A stretch of DNA of 64,000 nt from Streptomyces sp. NBC_00510 (GTDB lineage: Bacteria; Actinomycetota; Actinomycetes; Streptomycetales; Streptomycetaceae). The translations under genes were made by a program, and so were the position numbers. Where the stretch lies: contig CP107851.1 in NCBI GenBank assembly GCA_036013505.1, positions 1,550,001 to 1,614,000 of the forward strand. The letters are read 5' to 3'. Position 1 is the stretch's first letter; every line of letters begins with the position of its first letter. Shown in pieces: positions 56,205 through 64,000 of this stretch. The notes below the pieces were generated by a model, which saw nothing but the letters and a program-made list of their open reading frames with translations, was not told the DNA's origin and searched no databases.

Positions 56205-56612
56205 GTGTACAGCATTGACCTAGACGCGGAAGGCGGCGGGATCGTGCGGCCCGCCACTGCGGACCGGCCGCTGCCCACCACCATCGGCGAGGCGCGTGAC
56301 TTCGCCCGCGCCCGGCTCGCAGGCGTGGATCCGGAGCGGGTCGAGGACTGCCTGCTGGTCGTCTCCGAACTGGTCACCAACGCCTTCCGGTACGGCGGCG
56401 GGCTGGCGGCCCTCGACGTGGTGGCGGTACCGGACGCGATCCGCGTCTCCGTCCAGGACCACAACGACCGGCTGCCGGCCACGCCCCAGCCCTCCGACCG
56501 CTTCCTGCCCGGCGGCTACGGCCTGCGCCTGGTGCGCCGGCTGGCCCGGGACTTCCGGGTGACGCTCCTGCGCGCGGGCGGCAAGGTCATCCACGTGCAC
56601 CTGCCGCGCTGA
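56205..56612 (+). CDS. RsbW-like ATP-binding protein (GHKL fold)
   Basis: 135 residues. HATPase_c_2 motifs: N-box VEDCLLVVSELVTNAFRYGG (residues about 46-65), VRVSVQDHNDRLPATP (D of G1 region) and G2-like GGYGLRLVRRLARDFRVTLL. It is the soluble, single-domain type of anti-sigma or serine kinase found beside Streptomyces SigB-family genes. GTG 56205 used; the alternative upstream starts are in other frames. Divergent from the sigma factor gene, suggesting they regulate each other. Activity as anti-sigma kinase is inferred. Confidence 0.85.
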   Translation: MYSIDLDAEGGGIVRPATADRPLPTTIGEARDFARARLAGVDPERVEDCLLVVSELVTNAFRYGGGLAALDVVAVPDAIRVSVQDHNDRLPATPQPSDRFLPGGYGLRLVRRLARDFRVTLLRAGGKVIHVHLPR

Positions 56613-56744
56613 CGCACCGTCACCTCCCTACGTCGTACGTGTGGACGAACGGATTGCGGAAACACGCACCGTGAGCACACCAAGGACCCGCATCAAGGTC
56701 AGTTCGAATGCCGGGGCCCGACGACGGCCCCCAGGAGGCACACC

Positions 56745-57389
56745 ATGACCACGGGCATCATCATCGGGGCGGTCGTCCTCGTTGTCCTGATCGTCCTCGC
56801 CGCGGCCGTCATGTCGCGGCGCGGCGGCGGCACGGGGCAGCTCAGGCGCCGCTTCGGACCGGAGTACGAACGCACGGTCGCCCGGCACGACGGCGACACG
56901 GACGCGGCGCACCGGGAGTTGCAGGAGCGTGTCGACCGGCACGGCGGCCTGACCCCGGAGCCGCTGAGCGCACGTCAGGCCGAGGAGTACCGCGCCCGGT
57001 GGACCGCCCTGCAGGAGCGGTTCGTCGACTCCCCCGCGCAGGCCATGCAGGAGGCGTCGAAGCTGCTGGACCGGCTGGCGCACGACCGCGGCTTCCCGGA
57101 GCACACCTCGGGCGAGCAGATCGACGCCCTGTCGGTCCACCGCCCGCGGCACCTCCAGGCCTACCGCGACCTGCGCGGGGTCTCGGAACCCCGGAACGAC
57201 GGTGACCGCACCGCGGCGGACACCGAGGAACTGCGCGCTCGGTTGCTCCACGCCCGGGCGCTGTTCGACGACCTCATCGCGGTGGACAAGGAGCCCCGCA
57301 CCACCTCGCGCGAGGACGGCGCAGGTGACACGGGCTCCGGCCGACGCGGCTCCCACCGCTTCCACATGCCGACCTGGAGCAGCCGATGA
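56745..57389 (+). CDS. Membrane-anchored conserved protein of unknown function
   Basis: 214 residues. One N-terminal helix (GIIIGAVVLVVLIVLAAAVM), then a soluble helical part rich in charged residues: LRRRFGPEYERTVARHDGDT, ERVDRHGGLTPEPLSARQAE, FVDSPAQAMQEASKLLDRLA and HLQAYRDLRGV near the end, with a Ser/Arg/Gly tail. The middle part (QERFVDSP..A) recurs in actinobacterial proteins of unknown role. AGGAGG precedes ATG 56745. It overlaps the next gene in ATGA, so the two are coupled. Confidence 0.8.
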   Translation: MTTGIIIGAVVLVVLIVLAAAVMSRRGGGTGQLRRRFGPEYERTVARHDGDTDAAHRELQERVDRHGGLTPEPLSARQAEEYRARWTALQERFVDSPAQAMQEASKLLDRLAHDRGFPEHTSGEQIDALSVHRPRHLQAYRDLRGVSEPRNDGDRTAADTEELRARLLHARALFDDLIAVDKEPRTTSREDGAGDTGSGRRGSHRFHMPTWSSR

Positions 57390-58036
57390 ATCCCACGCAC
57401 GAGCACCGCGACACCGACGGAACCGACGGAACCGGCGAGACCGACGGCACCGGCCGCGAGGTACGCAACGGCCCGGCCGAGGCCTCCGCCGAGCGGACCC
57501 CCGACGAGCGGACGTCCCCCGTGGCGGGTGGCACCCGCGAACCGCGGTCCTCCCAGGCACCGCAGACCACGGGGAAGAAGAGCGAGGCGCCCGCCGCGCA
57601 CCGGCCCGCCGGATGGTCGCGGCCCGAGGAAGCCGGCAAGCCCTCGGCAGCCGAGAGGCCCGCGACGGTCGGGAAGCCCGCGGCAGCGGACAAGCCCGGC
57701 GGCGCGGAGCGGCCCGCGGCGGCCCGGCGGCCGGCGCAGGACGAGCGGGTGCCCGCCCCCGGCGCGACGCCGCGGGTGGACGGCGCGGTGGACAAGCTGC
57801 AGCAGCGCCTGCACCACGCGGTCGGCGGCTTCGTCGACGAGCCGCGCCACGCCGTCGAGGAGGCCGACGAGGTCCTCGGCGAGGCCACCGAGCGGCTGGT
57901 CGAGGAACTGCGCAGCCGGCGCGACGAACTGCGCTCGGGCTGGCGGGCCGGCGAGCACGACGACGGCGACACCGAGCGGCTGCGCGTGGCCCTGCGGGGC
58001 TACCGCGACCTCGTCGACCGCGTCCTGCACGTCTGA
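57386..58036 (+). CDS. Disordered protein with C-terminal helical domain
   Basis: 216 residues, no membrane helix. The first 125 residues are Thr/Gly/Glu/Pro/Lys-rich and disordered (repeats like PAAADKPGGAERP). The C-terminal 85 residues are helical: VDKLQQRLHHAVGGFVDEPR, HAVEEADEVLGEATERLVEE and LRVALRGYRDLVDRVLHV, similar in style to the helical half of the gene before it. It shares an ATGA overlap with that gene, so both proteins likely act together. A very strong hairpin ends the transcript. Confidence 0.75.
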   Translation: MNPTHEHRDTDGTDGTGETDGTGREVRNGPAEASAERTPDERTSPVAGGTREPRSSQAPQTTGKKSEAPAAHRPAGWSRPEEAGKPSAAERPATVGKPAAADKPGGAERPAAARRPAQDERVPAPGATPRVDGAVDKLQQRLHHAVGGFVDEPRHAVEEADEVLGEATERLVEELRSRRDELRSGWRAGEHDDGDTERLRVALRGYRDLVDRVLHV

Positions 58037-58046
58037 GGACCGCACG

Positions 58047-58100
58047 ACGCGAACGCCGTGGCCGGGAAACCCGGGGGTTTCCCGGCCACGGCGTTCGCGT
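58047..58100. terminator. Perfect 26-bp inverted repeat acting as terminator
   Basis: ACGCGAACGCCGTGGCCGGG and following CC (58047-58072) pair without mismatch with 58075-58100, leaving a 2-nt centre. It sits 10 nt after the last gene of the two-gene operon and before the convergent DUF6328 gene, so it can terminate both. It is the longest perfect stem I noticed in the window. Confidence 0.85.
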
Positions 58101-58115
58101 GTCCCGCGTCGCGGC

Positions 58116-58619
58116 TCAGTCGCCCGTGTGCCGGTACCGGGCCCAGAACGGCAGTCCGTACCAGCACACCAGGTACCAGACCAGGACGCCGGCGACGAGC
58201 CACGGCACATAGCCGTCGTGCGTGGCGGCCCGCAGCACCAGGAGCAGCGCCGAGGTCATCGTCGCCAGCAGCAGCACGAGTCCGACGAAGGTGAGCCGCG
58301 AGGCCCAGCGCACGGCCTGCGGCTTGATGCGGCGGCCGGAGACGATCCGGTGGAAGGAGACCGGGCCGATCAGCGCCCCGGTCGCGCAGGCGCCGAGCAC
58401 GACCGTGACGATGTAGATCGTGTGGTCGGTGCTGCCGAGCCGCTGGTAGTGCGGCGTGAAGACGACCGTCAGCAGGAAACCGAAGAGGATCTGCACGCCC
58501 GTCTGGGCGACCCGCACCTCCTGGATGAGCTCGCCCCACTTCCGGTCCGCGCGCTCGTCCTCGGTCTCGTCGCGCCCGTCTCCCGGGCCGGTCCGGCCGT
58601 CCGCGTCGTCACGCGACAT
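58116..58619 (-). CDS. DUF6328 membrane protein
   Basis: 167 residues. After an acidic start (SRDDADGRTGPGDGRDETED) the DUF6328 core begins: KWGELIQEVRVAQTGVQILF, then GFLLTVVFTPHYQRL, YIVTVVLGACATGALIGPVS and RIVSGRRIKPQAVRWASRL, with four membrane helices to the end (YLVCWYGLPFWARYRHTGD). Function unknown. ATG 58619 follows GGGAGGG. It is convergent with the disordered protein gene across the 26-bp hairpin. Confidence 0.88.
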   Translation of the reverse strand: MSRDDADGRTGPGDGRDETEDERADRKWGELIQEVRVAQTGVQILFGFLLTVVFTPHYQRLGSTDHTIYIVTVVLGACATGALIGPVSFHRIVSGRRIKPQAVRWASRLTFVGLVLLLATMTSALLLVLRAATHDGYVPWLVAGVLVWYLVCWYGLPFWARYRHTGD

Positions 58620-58707
58620 GGCACCCTCCCACTCCTCGGTCGTGCACGTCATAGGTGACTTACCATCAGGGGCCCCTGCCGCGCGCGGCGTGCCCGGGGC
58701 ATGACGA

Positions 58708-58776
58708 GGACGGCGACCGGACCGGTCGCCGTCCCTGACACGGTCCGGCCGCCCCCGGGCGGGGGCGGCCGGACCG
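58708..58776. terminator. Two consecutive perfect hairpins
   Basis: GGACGGCGACCGG (58708-58720) pairs with 58722-58734 around one base, and GGTCCGGCCGCCCCC (58742-58756) pairs with GGGGGCGGCCGGACC (58761-58775). The pair lies after the GlsB/YeaQ stop and before the DUF6328 promoter region. Confidence 0.65.
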
Positions 58777-58782
58777 CGGTGC

Positions 58783-59046
58783 TCACCGCCGCGCCTTGCT
58801 CCGTGACAGCAGGCTCACTCCGACGGCCGCGAGGCCGATCTGTATCAGCCACTCGATCCAGTCGACGCCGTCGGTGTCGGCGACGCCGAAACCCTGGGCG
58901 ATCGCGCTGCCGATGAAGGCCGCCACGATGCCGACGACGATCGTCCACAGCACGCCGATCGGTTGCCGCCCCGGCGCCACCAGACGCCCCAGCACACCGA
59001 CGACCAGACCGATCACGATGGCACTGATGATGCTCGAGATCTCCAT
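58783..59046 (-). CDS. GlsB/YeaQ/YmgE-family stress membrane protein
   Basis: 87 residues. Three short membrane segments: SSIISAIVIGLVVGVLGRLV, APGRQPIGVLWTIVVGIVAA and WIEWLIQIGLAAVGVSLLSR. The GLGxRxxxPGRxxxGxxxTxxxGIxGA motif, here in the form GVLGRLVAPGRQPIG, marks the family. Members are general stress proteins in Gram-positives, and sigma-B-type regulons often include them. ATG 59046 follows GAGGTGGAG. It is divergent from the DUF1206 gene. Confidence 0.9.
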   Translation of the reverse strand: MEISSIISAIVIGLVVGVLGRLVAPGRQPIGVLWTIVVGIVAAFIGSAIAQGFGVADTDGVDWIEWLIQIGLAAVGVSLLSRSKARR

Positions 59047-59215
59047 CTCCACCTCAACCCCAACCTCGTCCGGCCCCTGGCCGGAAGTGTGTTCGCACCA
59101 CGCGGATACCCCCGGCCGGGCGCTCCACGCAGCCGCGCGCCCCGGTGTCGCCGGGTGTGTTCCGCCCACGACGGGGCACCCGGTGGACCGGAGCACTTGG
59201 GGCAGGGAGGCCGGT

Positions 59216-60043
59216 GTGGGCACGACGGTGGGTACGGGCGCGGTACGGCCCGGGACGCAGGGGAAGAAGGCGATCCGCGCCGGGGCGCGGGCGGGCCTCA
59301 CGGCGCGCGGGGTCATCTACGCGCTGCTGGGCGTGCTGGCCCTGCAGGTCGCCTTCGACGGGTCCTCGGAACAGGCCGACCGGGGCGGCGCGGTCGCCCG
59401 GCTGGCGGCGCAGCCCTTCGGCGGGTTCCTGGTCTGGGCCCTGGCGGTGGGCTTCGCCGGGATGACGCTGTGGCGGTTGTCGGAGGCCGCGTTCGGCGCG
59501 GCGGGGCCGGACGGGGACAAGGCCGGCAAGCGGCTGATGTCCGCGGCCCGCGCGGTCTTCTACGCCTTCGTGACGTACTCCGTGGTGACCTTCGCGGTGG
59601 ACGGCTCCTCCGGGGGCGGGTCGAGCGACGAGACCTCCAAGGACGTCACCGCGCACGCCCTGGACTGGCCCATGGGCCGCTGGCTGGTGGGGGCGGCGGG
59701 CCTGGCCCTGGCGGGGGCCGGGGGGTGGATCGCGGTGCGGGCCCTGCTGCGGAAGTTCCGCAAGCACCTGCGGACGGGGGCGATGTCGCCGCGGGTCCGC
59801 AGGGTGGTCGACTTCCTCGGGGTGGCCGGCGGGGCCAGCCGGGGCGTGGTGTTCGCCGCCGCGGGCTGCTTCGTCGTCGTCGCGGCGGTGCGCTTCGACC
59901 CGGACCGGGCGAAGGGGCTGGACGACACGCTGCGCACGTTCCGGGACACCCCCGCCGGGCCGTGGCTGCTGGCCGTGGTCGCGGTGGGCCTGGGGCTGTT
60001 CGGGGTGTTCTCCTGGGCGATGGCCCGCTGGCGGAGGGTCTGA
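59216..60043 (+). CDS. DUF1206 membrane protein
   Basis: 275 residues with six membrane helices arranged as three repeats of a two-helix unit, each starting with ARAGLTARGVIYALLGVLAL, MSAARAVFYAFVTYSVVTFA or FLGVAGGASRGVVFAAAGCF (the ARxxxY/ARG signature of DUF1206). Function unknown; the family is tied to stress regulons. GTG 59216 follows GCAGGGAGG. No operon partner is seen. Confidence 0.9.
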   Translation: MGTTVGTGAVRPGTQGKKAIRAGARAGLTARGVIYALLGVLALQVAFDGSSEQADRGGAVARLAAQPFGGFLVWALAVGFAGMTLWRLSEAAFGAAGPDGDKAGKRLMSAARAVFYAFVTYSVVTFAVDGSSGGGSSDETSKDVTAHALDWPMGRWLVGAAGLALAGAGGWIAVRALLRKFRKHLRTGAMSPRVRRVVDFLGVAGGASRGVVFAAAGCFVVVAAVRFDPDRAKGLDDTLRTFRDTPAGPWLLAVVAVGLGLFGVFSWAMARWRRV

Positions 60044-60074
60044 GCGGCGGCGGGCCGCCGGCGCCGGGCGCGGT

Positions 60075-60518
60075 TCAGCGGCCCGGGAGCTTGACCACCG
60101 TCACGAAGAAGTCGTCGATCTGCCGGACCACCTCGATGAACCGGTCGAAGTCCACCGGCTTGGTCACGTACGCGTTGGCGTGCAGCGTGTAGCTGCGCAG
60201 GATGTCCTCCTCGGCCTCGGATGTGGTGAGGACGACGACCGGGATGGTGCACAGGTCGGCGTCGGCCTTGATCTCGGCGAGCACCTGACGGCCGTCGAAG
60301 CGGGGCAGGTTCAGGTCGAGGAGGATCAGGCCGGGGCGCGGCGCGCCGGCGTGGGCGCCGCGCCGGTTGAGGAAGTCCAGGGCCTCCTCGCCGTCCCGCA
60401 CGACGTGCAGGACGTTGCGGACCTTGTTCTCCTGGAACGCCTCGCGGGTCATCAGTTCGTCGCCGGGGTCGTCCTCGACGAGCAGCACGATGATCGGTTC
60501 CGGTTCCTGCAGGTTCAC
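60075..60518 (-). CDS. Stand-alone response regulator (Rcp1/CheY-like receiver)
   Basis: 147 residues, receiver domain only. Acidic pair in [18 protein letters not shown], phospho-acceptor Asp in [15 protein letters not shown] (about 69), Thr in [16 protein letters not shown] and Lys in [17 protein letters not shown] and EDDxGD are typical of the Rcp1-like subgroup paired with phytochrome-type or hybrid sensors. GTG 60518 follows AGGAAGGA at 6 nt. It lies 103 nt downstream of the receiver-phosphatase gene on the same strand; the two are likely in one pathway. Confidence 0.92.
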   Translation of the reverse strand: MNLQEPEPIIVLLVEDDPGDELMTREAFQENKVRNVLHVVRDGEEALDFLNRRGAHAGAPRPGLILLDLNLPRFDGRQVLAEIKADADLCTIPVVVLTTSEAEEDILRSYTLHANAYVTKPVDFDRFIEVVRQIDDFFVTVVKLPGR

Positions 60519-60621
60519 GCGGATCCTTCCTGCGGTACGGGTTCCCGCTCGGCGGCTGCCGGCAGGGCGGCGAGGACCGGCACGATCCGGTCCTGGGCGG
60601 TCGGCCGCGCGCGGGCGGCGG

Positions 60622-61839
60622 TCACGGCGAGGGGTTCCAGGTGAGGTGGACCACGGCCAGGTCGTCGTCCAGGCCGCCGTGGTCGGCGGCCAGGGCCTCG
60701 GCGCGCGCGATCAGGGTGTCGACGAACTCCGAGGGGGGCAGGGTGGCGTGCTGCCTGGCCAGTGCGAGCAGGCCCTCCTCACCGAGCCGGCCCTGGTCGG
60801 TGCGGCCCTCGAACAGCCCGTCCGTGAAGAGCATCAGCGACTGCCCGGGACGCAGTTCCAGGCGGCCCTCGGGCCACTCCCCCACGCCGGGCACGACGCC
60901 CAGCGCGGGCCCGCGGGGCGGCTCGGTGTACTCGACGGTGCCCTCCGGGGTCAGGTTGAGCAGTCCGTGGTGGCCGGCCCGCCACACCCGGGCGGTACGG
61001 CGGTCGGGGGCGAGGGTGAGGATGGTGGCCGTGGCGAAGATCTCGGGGGCGGCGCGTTCGGCCACCAGCACCTGTTCCAGCAGGGCGAGTTGCCGAGCGC
61101 CCTCGACCCCCGTCAGGACCAGGGTGCGCCAGGCGATGCGCAGTCCGACGCCGAGCGCGGCCTCGTCGGGCCCGTGCCCGGAGACGTCCCCGATGAGGGT
61201 GTGGACGACGCCCTCGGTGGTCTCCACGACGTCGTAGAAGTCCCCGCCGAGCAGGGAGTCGGCCCGGCCGGGGCGGTAACGGGGCGTGACGGTGACGTCC
61301 TTGGTGCGCAGCATGGGCAGCGGGAGCAGTCCCCGCTCCAGGCGGGCGTTCTCCTGGGCCCGCATCTGGCTGGCCCGCAGGGCGAGCGCCGCGCGTTCGG
61401 CCTGCTTGCGTTCGACGGCGTAGCGCAGCGCGCGGCCGAGGAGTTCGCCCTCGACGCGCCCCTTGACCAGGTAGTCCTGGGCCCCGGCGGAGAGCGCGGC
61501 GAGGCCGGTCCGTTCCTCGGCCAGACCGGTCAGCACGACGACGGCGGCGCGGTCGGTGAGCGACAGGGCCCGGCCGAGGGCGTCGAGGCCCTGGCCGTCG
61601 GGCAGGTGCAGGTCGAGCAGGACGCAGTCGGCGGGGCGGGCGGCCAGTTCGGTGCCGGCCTCGGCCAGCGTGCGCACCCAGCGCAGTTCGACGGGCACCC
61701 CGCTGTCGGCGACCAGTTCCTCGACGAGCAGCGCGTCTCCCGCGTCGTCCTCGACGAGGAGGACGGACAGCCGGCTGCGCCGGCCGTCGCCCTGTCTGGG
61801 GATGACGCCCTCGGGGGGCGTCAGCGTGTTGCCTTCCAC
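60622..61839 (-). CDS. Receiver-SpoIIE phosphatase fusion
   Basis: 405 residues. N-terminal receiver at about 24-140 ([20 protein letters not shown], phospho-Asp in [33 protein letters not shown]), a helical linker, then a complete SpoIIE PP2C domain: [37 protein letters not shown] and [11 protein letters not shown]. It is RsbU/RssB-like: the receiver controls phosphatase output. Start at GTG 61839, because GGGGAGA is 5 nt upstream and the receiver begins at residue 24; the frame is open further upstream but has no domain. Confidence 0.93.
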   Translation of the reverse strand: MEGNTLTPPEGVIPRQGDGRRSRLSVLLVEDDAGDALLVEELVADSGVPVELRWVRTLAEAGTELAARPADCVLLDLHLPDGQGLDALGRALSLTDRAAVVVLTGLAEERTGLAALSAGAQDYLVKGRVEGELLGRALRYAVERKQAERAALALRASQMRAQENARLERGLLPLPMLRTKDVTVTPRYRPGRADSLLGGDFYDVVETTEGVVHTLIGDVSGHGPDEAALGVGLRIAWRTLVLTGVEGARQLALLEQVLVAERAAPEIFATATILTLAPDRRTARVWRAGHHGLLNLTPEGTVEYTEPPRGPALGVVPGVGEWPEGRLELRPGQSLMLFTDGLFEGRTDQGRLGEEGLLALARQHATLPPSEFVDTLIARAEALAADHGGLDDDLAVVHLTWNPSP

Positions 61840-61943
61840 ATCGTCTCCCCACCCCTGCGGTGCCCCAGGTGGGGCGATGGGATCGTACGCGACCGGCACC
61901 CTGGCCGGATGCCCTTTGGGACAGTGCCGATCATCTTCGATCA

Positions 61944-61957
61944 TTGCCGTTTGGCAA
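61944..61957 (-). promoter_or_regulatory. TTGCC-N4-GGCAA motif upstream of the receiver-phosphatase gene
   Basis: TTGCC GTTT GGCAA is a perfect dyad 105 nt upstream of the receiver-phosphatase start, between that gene and the MarR stop. On the minus strand TTCGAC and AATGAT lie 17 nt apart around it and could be promoter boxes. The same dyad reappears at 63882-63895, suggesting one regulator, perhaps the adjacent MarR. Confidence 0.5.
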
Positions 61958-62047
61958 CAGTAGTCGAACGCAACAATTGCACGGAGAGCGCCGCGCCGGC
62001 CAACGTCCCCGGCGCCGGACGCACGGCGGGGAGCGCGGGCCGGACGG

Positions 62048-62542
62048 CTACGCGGTGTGGCTGCGGTCGCCGGGGAGCGGTCGTACGGCACCGAGCCCCG
62101 TCGCCTCGGCGGCGCAGCGGAACGCGGTCAGCCCCTCCAGCAGCGCGCGCCGGGCACGTTCGGGCATCGCCGCCACGACCGTCGCCAGTTCCTGCTCCCG
62201 GCGTTCCCGCAGCCGGGCGAGGAAGGCGGCACCTCGCGGCGTCAGCCACAGGCACACCTCCCGGCGCGAGGTGGGGCTGGCGTCCCGGGTGAGGTACCCC
62301 ACCGCCTGCAGCCGGTCGCAGAGCCGGCTCACCGCGGGCGGCGCGGCACCCAGGACGTCGCACAGCGTCCTCAGGTTGATCCCCTCGTTGCCCTCCAGCG
62401 CGAACAGCACGCGCAACTGCGAGGGCGGCACGGGTGGGTCGCCCGCCTCCCGGCCGCGGCCCCACAGCACCTCCAGTGCCTCGACCACGGACGACGCCGC
62501 GGCCACGGCGGCGTCCCGCTGCGATCCGGCGGTTGCGGGCAA
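62048..62542 (-). CDS. MarR-family transcriptional regulator
   Basis: 164 residues. The MarR winged helix is clear: VPPSQLRVLFALEGNEGINL, RTLCDVLGAAPPAVSRLCDR, LQAVGYLTRDASPTSRREVC and WLTPRGAAFLARLRERREQE. No cysteines of the redox-sensing OhrR type at the usual N-terminal position. The GTG at 62548 touches GAGGAG, so the TTG at 62542, 6 nt away, is the better start. The gene lies between two phosphatase genes, one on each strand, and may regulate them. Ligand not known. Confidence 0.88.
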   Translation of the reverse strand: MPATAGSQRDAAVAAASSVVEALEVLWGRGREAGDPPVPPSQLRVLFALEGNEGINLRTLCDVLGAAPPAVSRLCDRLQAVGYLTRDASPTSRREVCLWLTPRGAAFLARLRERREQELATVVAAMPERARRALLEGLTAFRCAAEATGLGAVRPLPGDRSHTA

Positions 62543-62678
62543 GGGCACCTCCTCACGGCGCGCCGCCCGCGAGGTACCGCGGGCGAGCGGGTAGACGAAG
62601 ACAGGACAGGTCGCGCCGAACGGCGCGCCTCCACGCTAACCGACCCGCCCCCGGACCCAGAAGGACCGTCGCACCCCG

Positions 62679-63836
62679 GTGAACCGACACGCCCCGCTCG
62701 CCGCCGAACGCGCCCTGCGCGCGGCGCCGCCGCACGCCCTGCCCGCCGCCCTCGCGGAGGTCCTCCGCACGCACTGCGCGGCCCGCTCCGTGGAGATCCT
62801 GCTCGCCGACTACGGCCTGGCGGTGCTCCAGCCGGTCTCCGCGCCCGAACCCGCGGAGGCCGCCGTACCCGTCGCGGGAACGCCCGAAGGCCGGTGCTTC
62901 GGCGCCCAGGAACCGTTCGCCGAGCCGGCGGCCGAGGACGGCGTGCGCCTCCACCTGCCGGTGAGCGTGCGCGGTGACCGGATCGGCGTGCTGAGCGTCG
63001 GCCTCCCCGGCGAACCCGCGCCGGAAGAGGTCCGGGACCTCGCGGAGATCGCGGAGATCCTCGGCCACCACCTCCTCGTCGCCGACCGGGACACCGACCG
63101 CTACCTGCGCGCCCGCCGCCGGGAGCGGCTGACCCTCGCCGCGGAGGTGCAGTGGGAGCTGCTGCCCGGACGCGCGTGCGCCCGCCCCGAGTACGCCCTC
63201 GGCGCCCAGCTGGAGCCCGCGTACGACATCCACGGCGACAACTTCGACTGGTCGGCCTCCGAGCGGGACCTCACACTGACCGTCACCAACGGCATGGGAG
63301 AGGGCATCGAGGCCGCCCTGCTGACCAGCCTCACCGTGAACGCGCTGCGCAACGCCCGGCGGGCCGGCGTCCCCCTCGCCGACCAGGCGGCGCTCGCGGA
63401 CCAGGCCGTCTACGCCCGGCACCGGGGCGAACGGTACGTTTCGGTCCTGCTGATGCGCTTCGACCTGGCGACCGGCGCGGCCGAGGTCGTCGAGGCCGGA
63501 TCGCCGCGCGTGTACCGGCTGCGCGGCTCGGCGGTGGAGACGCTCGGCTTCGAGGCGCAGTTCCCCCTGGGCATGTTCGAGGACACCCCGTACGTGCCGC
63601 AGCCGTTCGAGGTGCGCTCCGGCGACCGGCTCCTGGTGGTGAGCGACGGCGTGTACGCGACCGCCTCCCCGGCAGGCGAGACCTACGGCGAACGGGCCCT
63701 GGCCCGCGCGGCCCTGGCCACCCGGCTGCTTCCGGCCGCGGACGTCCCGCGGGCGATCCTGGGCGAACTGCCGGGTCACCGCGTCCTGCCGGAGGCCGAG
63801 GACGACGCGCTGATCGTGTGCCTGGACTGGCGGTGA
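62679..63836 (+). CDS. SpoIIE-like phosphatase domain protein with altered metal ligands
   Basis: 385 residues. Residues about 1-155 form a GAF-type sensor (ALAEVLRTHCAARSVEILLA, RLHLPVSVRGDRIGVLSVGL). The C-terminal SpoIIE fold is recognisable, but several ligand positions change: GGDxxD is HGDNFDW, D-x-x-GHG is VTNGMGEGIEAALLTSLTVN (Asp to Asn), TDG is VVSDGVYAT, and the last motif is EDDALIVCLDW. Loss of the central Asp makes normal PP2C activity doubtful. AGAAGGA precedes GTG 62679. It may act as a regulator or sink for STAS proteins. Confidence 0.88.
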   Translation: MNRHAPLAAERALRAAPPHALPAALAEVLRTHCAARSVEILLADYGLAVLQPVSAPEPAEAAVPVAGTPEGRCFGAQEPFAEPAAEDGVRLHLPVSVRGDRIGVLSVGLPGEPAPEEVRDLAEIAEILGHHLLVADRDTDRYLRARRRERLTLAAEVQWELLPGRACARPEYALGAQLEPAYDIHGDNFDWSASERDLTLTVTNGMGEGIEAALLTSLTVNALRNARRAGVPLADQAALADQAVYARHRGERYVSVLLMRFDLATGAAEVVEAGSPRVYRLRGSAVETLGFEAQFPLGMFEDTPYVPQPFEVRSGDRLLVVSDGVYATASPAGETYGERALARAALATRLLPAADVPRAILGELPGHRVLPEAEDDALIVCLDWR

Positions 63837-63881
63837 ACCGCTGGGAGGAGCTTGCCCGGTGACGGGCGATGGGGAAGACTC

Positions 63882-63895
63882 TTGCCGAAGGGCAA
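63882..63895. promoter_or_regulatory. Second TTGCC-N4-GGCAA motif
   Basis: TTGCC GAAG GGCAA lies 46 nt after the phosphatase stop at the right end of the window. It has the same arm sequence as the dyad at 61944-61957, with a different centre. It may belong to the promoter of the next gene, which lies outside the window. Confidence 0.5.
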
Positions 63896-64000
63896 CTGTT
63901 TGCCCAGCCAACCTTCGTCCAGGTACGAGAGGGTGACCGGAGCGAGCCCGACGGTCCCACACGGCCCCGGCCCTGCTCCTACCGCATCGTGACGTCTCTC

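Noticed and set aside
1-64000. Search for mobile elements, prophage, CRISPR, RNA genes and secondary-metabolite clusters
   Set aside because: I saw no transposase or integrase, no regularly spaced repeats, no tRNA or rRNA sequence, and no polyketide or peptide synthetase modules. The window reads as ordinary chromosomal accessory genes.

Overview
The window is actinobacterial chromosome, almost certainly Streptomyces. GC is very high with strong third-position GC bias. There is a WhiB-type iron-sulfur regulator, a GH46 chitosanase with a CsnR-type operator, a SigB/SigF-like sigma factor with an RsbW-like kinase, many SpoIIE-type phosphatases, and several Streptomyces families of unknown function (DUF5133, DUF3040, DUF6328, DUF1206, DUF5990). 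I see no rRNA, tRNA, CRISPR array, insertion sequence, prophage or large biosynthetic cluster.

Layout. Positions 1-9266 carry single genes: a truncated ARMT1/DUF89 protein, an L7/L12-like plus HD fusion, an alpha/beta hydrolase, a MerR regulator divergent from a secreted carboxylesterase, WhiB, small proteins, a LigD phosphoesterase remnant, a secreted GH64 beta-1,3-glucanase with a LacI-type operator, and an isochorismatase-like hydrolase. Positions 9319-20223 form an aerobic CO dehydrogenase locus. coxM-coxS-coxL, an XdhC-YHS fusion, a MoxR ATPase (coxD) and a VWA protein (coxE) run rightwards with overlapping stops and starts. A LysR gene, coxG, a second xdhC (coxF-like) and a GNAT gene run leftwards. 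Positions 20682-22090 hold an orphan HflX N-terminal domain protein and a phytoene/squalene-synthase-like protein. Positions 22216-28391 form a polyol operon: DeoR regulator, ABC binding protein, two permeases, zinc polyol dehydrogenase and PfkB-type sugar kinase, with no ATPase.

From 28437 to 46598 single genes and pairs follow: ASCH and DUF5990 proteins, a SpoIIE phosphatase, a histidine-rich exported peptide, an ABC exporter, DUF1003, a second-copy L36, a 716-residue GAF/PAS phosphatase, chitosanase, a GNAT protein, another phosphatase, a GMC oxidoreductase, an OFA-type MFS carrier with its small subunit, a GH114 lipoprotein and a winged-helix protein with a Pro/Ala linker.

From 46759 to the end signalling and envelope stress dominate: DUF427; a receiver-flavoprotein fusion coupled to a cNMP-domain histidine kinase; YkvA; a transglutaminase-like protein; a large secreted CBM32/beta-helix protein; LtrA; the sigma factor and an RsbW-like kinase; several small membrane proteins; a stand-alone receiver; a receiver-phosphatase fusion; MarR; and a phosphatase with altered metal ligands. 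Five SpoIIE-type phosphatases, one sigma factor, one RsbW-like kinase and three receiver domains lie within about 34 kb, so partner-switching stress signalling is the main theme of the right half. Secreted polymer hydrolases and CO oxidation are the main metabolic themes.
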